64,000 nt of DNA, from the NCBI GenBank assembly GCA_029906195.1, contig JARWSJ010000001.1, positions 1,178,001 to 1,242,000 of the forward strand, given 5' to 3'. Below the pieces are notes generated by a model. That model worked only from the letters and a program-made list of their open reading frames with translations, ran no database searches and was not told the origin of the DNA. Positions within the stretch are counted from its first letter, which is position 1; each line of letters begins with the position of its first letter. A program made the position numbers and the translations under genes. This document shows positions 59,449 to 64,000 of this stretch, in pieces. Source of the stretch: Chitinophagaceae bacterium 26-R-25. Lineage in GTDB: Bacteria > Bacteroidota > Bacteroidia > Chitinophagales > Chitinophagaceae.

Positions 59449-60229
59449 AATGCGCATGTGATTTTTTTGAAGTGTTGAACCCCCAGGTTCCGTTAACTGC
59501 GAAATAATTTTTGGGCGCTAAGGATGAGATACCCGTGCCCGCAGTGATGCCAAACTGTACCAGGTCGTTAATCGTATAAGCTATGCTGGCATCAAGATTA
59601 TTTTGCACCATATCGTGGTTAATGAAGCCGAAACACTCAGCTGTCATCATCCACCTTTTCTTATAGTAGTAGGAGGTGCTGGCATTATAAGTGAAATTAG
59701 GTGAAGTAGCATATCCATCCCACAGCAAACCGCCGCTTAATCCGAATATCCATTTTTCGCGTAAGGCCTCCTGTACGTTTATCTGCAGAACGGGCGAAAG
59801 ATAATTTATTGTAAATGCTTTTGTTGAAAGGAAAGGAATTGCCAATTGAGCAGAAACGATAACAGAAGGGCTATTATCGTTGTCCCGTAGTACTTGATAA
59901 TTGGCACCGATCAGAACAGGCTCTATTCCTGTAGTATTTTGTTTGCCTGAATATGAATTGTTCTTTGCCGTGACCCAACTCATCTCTGTATTTACTTCCA
60001 GGCGATCGCTGAGCGCATAATGCAGAATTAAGTTTGGGTAAATGATAGTTGTCAGTTGTGAGTCAATGGTCTCTCTTCCAATCTCCCATTCAGCCTGGAA
60101 ATCATTTTTATTTAATACGAATTGGCTCTCAGACTTATATCGTCTCCCTTTTTTGATTCGCTTTACAACCTGAGCTTCGCAGCTAATTGTCAGCGCAAGC
60201 GATAAAAGGAGGGCTAGCAGACTTCTCAT
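59447..60229 (-). CDS. Outer-membrane beta-barrel, transporter-like
   Basis: 260 residues with a signal peptide (LLALLLSLALTISCEA). Alternating strands with aromatic girdles (PNLILHYALSDRLEVNTEMS, GIEPVLIGANYQVL, WIFGLSGGLLWDGYA, YYYKKRWMMTAECFGF) fit a small barrel of the 'MetA-pathway of phenol degradation' or transporter type. The ligand is unknown. Its 3' end abuts the AraC remnant. Confidence 0.8.
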   Translation of the reverse strand: MRSLLALLLSLALTISCEAQVVKRIKKGRRYKSESQFVLNKNDFQAEWEIGRETIDSQLTTIIYPNLILHYALSDRLEVNTEMSWVTAKNNSYSGKQNTTGIEPVLIGANYQVLRDNDNSPSVIVSAQLAIPFLSTKAFTINYLSPVLQINVQEALREKWIFGLSGGLLWDGYATSPNFTYNASTSYYYKKRWMMTAECFGFINHDMVQNNLDASIAYTINDLVQFGITAGTGISSLAPKNYFAVNGTWGFNTSKKSHAH

Positions 60230-60353
60230 TATGGGCTACACTTTAAGATTTTGGGTATTCAGCTACTCAAACTCCACAATACATTCAAATAAAGTTAAGC
60301 CCAAAATGATTTTCTTCATCTAAATCTCCGTTGCTTTTCTGTCGATGTATCTA

Positions 60354-60809
60354 TTATTTTCCTGCATTAGGATTATTTGGGAAACTTACACCGGTCCCAA
60401 AGAAACATTCATTCGAAATTATTTTTCCGTCTTTGAATTTAAAAATCTCAGTGTTCCGGAATAATTTGCCCTCCGTAGTCCAGCCATTGTATGTTACATA
60501 GGCCAGGTCTCCATCAATAATAATCTTTTCCAAATCAAACTTTTTGGTTCTTTCGGCATTTGGCCAGCATCTTTGCTTGTATAGATCTAAATTAATATGA
60601 TCATCGCCAGCCGGGCTGGTGAAAGTGAATTCCTTAGCGAGAATGGGCTCCATCAGGCTCCAATCCTTTTTCTCATATGCTGCATAATAATCTTTAACCA
60701 TTTGTTGGGAAGATATCCCTTGGCTTGGCTTGCTACAGTTGCAGTTAAGCAACACCAGGCTCATTGATAAAAAAAATACAGCTCCATTTTTTTTGAATAA
60801 ATTTTTCAT
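60354..60809 (-). CDS. SnoaL/NTF2-like lipoprotein
   Basis: About 151 residues from MKNLFKKNGAV. The frame is open further upstream but the extra residues are not protein-like, and this start gives a proper signal peptide with lipobox LNCNC. The rest is an NTF2-like cone: MVKDYYAAYEKKDWSLMEPI, KEFTFTSPAGDD, GDLAYVTYNGWTTEGKLFRN, TEIFKFKDGKI. Periplasmic, ligand unknown. Confidence 0.85.
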   Translation of the reverse strand: MKNLFKKNGAVFFLSMSLVLLNCNCSKPSQGISSQQMVKDYYAAYEKKDWSLMEPILAKEFTFTSPAGDDHINLDLYKQRCWPNAERTKKFDLEKIIIDGDLAYVTYNGWTTEGKLFRNTEIFKFKDGKIISNECFFGTGVSFPNNPNAGK

Positions 60810-61121
60810 TTTTTCAAATTTTAAATGTTTACAGGATGTCAAAAAACTTGTGTTGTGATGAGATAAGTCGGTGGCGCAATCGTCGTTTGCGTTCATCTCC
60901 TGATGAAACAATTATTTTTTCTCATCCTCATTTCTCCACTACAAAAGTCGGCAACAATACCTTGTCGTTTGCAGGGTGATTGCGGCAATTCCAGGACTAA
61001 ATGCGACAAGTATTTATACGCCGACAGAGAAAATTGCGTGTAAAAAAATGTAAATTGAGCTGTATAATTTTGCAAACAACTCATTTAAAAGCATCCTGCG
61101 TTACCACATAAAATACTAAGC

Positions 61122-61775
61122 ATGAAGACCACGAGGCTATCGCTTTCATTACCTGCGCCACAGGAAAAAGTTTCTGCAATTTACATCACACCGGAAAAAC
61201 CCGTTTGTATCATGACACTGGCGCATGGTGCGGGCGCTAACATGGAACATGCTTTCATGGAATCGCTCGCCACCGATCTTGCAGCCGTGGGCATCGCTAC
61301 GCTGCGATTTAATTTCCCGTTTATGGAGCATGGCAAAGGCCGACCAGATACGCCGGCAGTGGCCCACCAGGTAATTGCCGCGGCCATTGATAAAGCGTTG
61401 AAGCTACAGCCTTCCCTTCCATTGTTTGCGGCAGGGAAATCATTTGGCGGAAGGATGTCTTCCCAATACCTTTCCCTCCATCCGCGTAAAGATGTGGCGG
61501 GGCTCGTCTTTTACGGCTTCCCGTTGCATCCCGCGGGCAAGCCTGGTACTGACCGGGCGGCACACCTGGCTGAAGTAAAAGTGCCTATGCTCTTTTTGCA
61601 GGGCACCAAGGATACACTGGCGCAATGGGATTTGATAGAACAGGTATGTGCGACTTTGAAGAAGGCCACACTGATCAAGATAGAAGGAGCAGACCACTCG
61701 TTCAAGGCGGGTAAGAAAGTGGATGTAATGAGCATACTGTTAAATGCAACGCAGGAGTGGGTAAACTCCCGGTGA
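61122..61775 (+). CDS. KANL3/Tex30-like alpha/beta hydrolase
   Basis: 217 residues without signal peptide. PVCIMTLAHGAGANMEHAFM near the N-terminus, nucleophile elbow AGKSFGGRMSSQ at about 110, catalytic Asp in GTKDTLAQWD and His in EGADHSFKAG. This is the dienelactone-hydrolase-like KANL3/Tex30 branch; substrates are unknown. Convergent with the next gene across a palindrome-rich gap. Confidence 0.9.
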   Translation: MKTTRLSLSLPAPQEKVSAIYITPEKPVCIMTLAHGAGANMEHAFMESLATDLAAVGIATLRFNFPFMEHGKGRPDTPAVAHQVIAAAIDKALKLQPSLPLFAAGKSFGGRMSSQYLSLHPRKDVAGLVFYGFPLHPAGKPGTDRAAHLAEVKVPMLFLQGTKDTLAQWDLIEQVCATLKKATLIKIEGADHSFKAGKKVDVMSILLNATQEWVNSR

Positions 61776-61841
61776 CCGTTACAACATAGTGAGGACAACC
61801 GAGAAAGATAATCGCAAAAGAGCTGCAGGAACTCAGCGCTC

Positions 61842-61869
61842 TTCGAGATGTTCCGCAGGGCATCTCGAA
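61842..61869 (+). terminator. Hairpin after the hydrolase gene
   Basis: TTCGAGATG and CATCTCGAA form a perfect 9-bp stem around TTCCGCAGGG, 66 bp after the stop codon. No U-run. Confidence 0.45.
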
Positions 61870-61973
61870 CGACAAATAAAAGGATATTCATCCCCTGCAA
61901 ATGAACGGTTGATTTACGGATTAAAAAATCAATGTCGTTTAGTAAGGTTGTTTGAAAAATAAAAAGCACGTCG

Positions 61974-62066
61974 CTTGTCATCCCGACGAAGGAGGGATCT
62001 GCGTGATTGATACGCATAGTGTGCGACAGTATTAGACCCAGATCCCTCCTTCGTCGGGATGACAAG
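61974..62066. repeat. 28-bp perfect inverted repeat (REP-like element)
   Basis: The arms at 61974-62001 and 62039-62066 are perfect reverse complements over 28 bp, around a 37-nt loop. The arm core is TCATCCCGACGAAGGAGG. GC-rich palindromes with this kind of core are familiar from Bacteroidota genomes as interspersed repeats. The long arms could form a very stable hairpin or cruciform. Confidence 0.9.
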
Positions 62067-62107
62067 CAGTCTTTCGTTCCTGGGAATACCAACCAGTAAC
62101 TGAAGCG

Positions 62108-62157
62108 ACAGACCCCATTTGGCGAGTTGATTTTACAACCGGCCAAATGGGGTCTGT
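62108..62157. repeat. 16-bp perfect inverted repeat
   Basis: The arms begin ACAGACCCCATTTGGC and end in its exact complement, with an 18-nt loop. Third palindrome in this 480-bp gap; it may terminate the convergent NIPSNAP-like gene or be a second mobile palindrome. Confidence 0.85.
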
Positions 62158-62258
62158 TAGACTGGAATTTCCAACCTGCAAACATTGAATGAATAATAGC
62201 CAGGCCCGCAAGTTTATTACTTTATGTTGAGGCCGTTATTAATCCACCAGAGAAAAAA

Positions 62259-63002
62259 TTATTTAGAACTTAGGTCTTTACGAAAGAACAGCAATTCGCT
62301 CCAACTTTCCTGCACGAACTCACCTATGTCCTTTAGATATTGTGCATAAGAGCCTTCGCCGTTGATTGATTCATATACTTCCTTAAAGGGCTTGCGAAAA
62401 CCAACTGCTCGTTCTTTTAACCCCTGCTTATACCTTGTTACCACCGTATATTGTATAGGGCCAGAAGAACTGGCCATATAAACGGCAACAGTAACACCTG
62501 CAGCCTCCCATGTCTTTTTCAATTTCTTAATGATGTTCATAACATTATCGCTCTGGCCAGGTTTTGGGAACACATGATTAATGCTGATTTTATCAGTAAA
62601 ATCTCCTAATGCAATGGTGCTTAATGAATCCTGGTAAACGGAGTAACCGCCGCTCTGCCGGTCTGTTAAATAAATGGCTACGTTTTTATTCCAGTCGGCC
62701 ATATGTTCGGGGCTTATTTCTCCTCTTGTATCTTCACTTTCCCAACTTTTAGGGCCTTCAGTAATATGATATCCACCAAAATCAGGGCCTGATTGAATTT
62801 TAAACACATGCCAGTTCACATCGCCGCTGTGATATTTTTGTGCATGAGCAGCCAGGGCCTTTTCAAATTCCATGATTTTGTCTACCTTAGGAAACACCCG
62901 ATGAAAAGAAATCACATTTTTGGTTTGACTGATACCTGCAAAAGAGAGTAGCAACATTAAAAGAACAAATGCGCCGGATTTTTTAAGAAGTTTCTGTTTC
63001 AT
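62259..63002 (-). CDS. Exported protein with two ferredoxin-like repeats
   Basis: 247 residues with a signal peptide (LLMLLLSFAGIS). Two similar units follow: VISFHRVFPKVDKIMEFEKA (about 30-140) and ISINHVFPKPGQSDNVMNII (about 148-240), each with an antiparallel dimeric alpha/beta barrel layout like NIPSNAP or antibiotic-monooxygenase domains. A single chain would thus form the pseudo-dimer. Periplasmic; no cofactor motif is seen. Function unknown. Confidence 0.75.
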   Translation of the reverse strand: MKQKLLKKSGAFVLLMLLLSFAGISQTKNVISFHRVFPKVDKIMEFEKALAAHAQKYHSGDVNWHVFKIQSGPDFGGYHITEGPKSWESEDTRGEISPEHMADWNKNVAIYLTDRQSGGYSVYQDSLSTIALGDFTDKISINHVFPKPGQSDNVMNIIKKLKKTWEAAGVTVAVYMASSSGPIQYTVVTRYKQGLKERAVGFRKPFKEVYESINGEGSYAQYLKDIGEFVQESWSELLFFRKDLSSK

Positions 63003-63225
63003 ACCGATTTGTTTTGGTTTTACGAATCTTGAGGTTAAACGTTCCTCAAAGCTCAGTTAAAACAAAAGTTTTTGTGAGTACAAATCCACCGTTTAGGTTC
63101 AGTTTCTCTTCAATCAACAGGACAAATTGTGCAGCGTCAGGATAAATTGATATTTCTAAAAAAATGCCCCCTGTTTAATAGGAGACGGATGAAATAGAAA
63201 GTAAGTCGTCAAATCTTTATAAACT

Positions 63226-64000
63226 AATGCTTAAAGCCCCCATCACCACTAAACTGCTGCTTGCCTTTTTGGGGTTTGGATTGGCTGTGCCTGTTTTTGG
63301 ACAACTTAAGTATGACTGGCTAACGACATCTAACGGGTTATCGCGTTGGTTCGCTTATCTTATTTACGTGCTGTTGATTGGGTTCGCAGTGAGGGCCTAT
63401 TTTTTATTCAGGATCAATAAAACAAGACTTCAATCTCAATTAGATTATGAGCATCAGGAAGCAAAACGTGTGAAGGAATTAGATACGCTTAAAACACAAC
63501 TCTATGCCAATTTTACGCATGAGTTTAGAACACCACTCACTGTTATACAAGGCATGGCCAACCAGGTAAAAAACGAACCGGAAAAATACCTCGATACCGG
63601 CACTGAGATGATTGTACGTAACAGTCAGTACCTGCTCAACCTTGTAAATGAAATGCTCGATTTATCAAAGCTGGAAGAAGGGAAGATGAAGCTTCACCTT
63701 ATAAATGGCGATGTGATTATTTTTTTAAGATATGTGGTAGAATCTTTTCAATCCTTAGCCGTCGGCCAGCAAAAGCAATTTCACTTTTTACCTGATACGG
63801 ATGAATTGACGGTGGCTTATGATGCAGAAAAGTTGCGGCAGATTGTTTCCAATCTTTTGTCCAACGCCTTAAAGTTTACACCGGAAGAAGGCAATGTGTA
63901 TATAAGTGTTTCGCAGGAAGCAGCTACAGCCGCTGACCACACCATATTGGTTTTAAAAGTAAAAGATACTGGCATAGGTATTCCTGAAAATCAAGTGCAG
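63226..64000 (+). CDS. Sensor histidine kinase, 5' part
   Basis: 258 residues visible; the gene runs off the right edge. It has a hydrophobic signal anchor (LLLAFLGFGLAVPVFG) and a second span (FAYLIYVLLIGFAVRAYFLF), then a coiled coil and HisKA with the phospho-acceptor His in YANFTHEFRTPLTVI. The start of HATPase follows (LRQIVSNLLSNALKFTPEEG, KDTGIGIPENQ). There is almost no periplasmic sensor, so it may respond to a membrane partner or be a hybrid kinase with receiver and AraC domains beyond the edge. Confidence 0.88.

Noticed and set aside
1-64000. tRNA, rRNA, riboswitches, integrases or intact insertion sequences
   Set aside because: I looked for conserved cores and transposase motifs and saw none; a covariance-model search would be needed to exclude small RNAs.

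Overview
The window looks like a chromosomal segment of an aerobic-to-microaerobic Bacteroidota, most like the Chitinophagaceae. Supporting signs are a C-terminal type IX secretion sorting domain, DUF4382 and SusD-type-era lipoprotein signals, TlpA/ResA proteins, AraC regulators next to short-chain dehydrogenases, a near absence of Shine-Dalgarno sequences, and moderate GC content. I saw no rRNA, tRNA, CRISPR array, phage genes or intact insertion sequence. The species assignment is inference.

Layout. Positions 1-24 kb are ordinary accessory genome: two TlpA-like thioredoxins, a duplicated SDR-AraC gene pair, a ceramidase-like protein, a large secreted IgGFc-binding/C-type-lectin protein, a TPR histidine kinase with an NtrC-type regulator, small hydrolases and flavoproteins, and several gene remnants (GH92 mannosidase tail, luciferase-like monooxygenase tail). 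Positions 24.2-38.6 kb hold one long minus-strand operon: ferredoxin, korA, korB, then nuoA-B-C-D-H-I-J-K-L-M-N. The NADH-input module nuoE-F-G is absent from its canonical slot between D and H. A pyruvate:ferredoxin oxidoreductase (nifJ) is transcribed divergently from the ferredoxin. The set reads as a ferredoxin-fuelled respiratory chain: 2-oxoglutarate and pyruvate reduce ferredoxin, and an 11-subunit complex I oxidises it while pumping ions into the quinone pool.

Positions 42-57 kb form a stress/low-oxygen island: a SpoIIAA-like protein, a P-type cation ATPase, a flavodoxin-fold protein, three universal stress proteins, two small heat-shock proteins, a PAS histidine kinase whose gene overlaps that of a receiver-Crp/Fnr fusion, a PNPOx-like flavin protein, and a truncated PEP-synthase-like ATP-grasp protein. 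The content resembles the mycobacterial DosR dormancy regulon. Six intergenic sites of form TGAY-N4-RTCA, four of them close to TGAT-N3-YGTCA, sit in front of these genes and of nifJ/ferredoxin. They are good candidates for operators of the receiver-Crp/Fnr protein.

Positions 57-64 kb hold a membrane-bound winged-helix regulator, small secreted proteins, an outer-membrane barrel, a hydrolase, three stacked palindromes including a 28-bp perfect inverted repeat, and the start of a histidine kinase cut by the window edge.

The least ordinary structure is a family of intergenic arrays with an exact 7-bp period, usually arranged as facing inverted pairs. Six loci lie inside the nuo operon and one beside the hsp20 genes. 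Each locus uses its own heptamer, shared by both arms.
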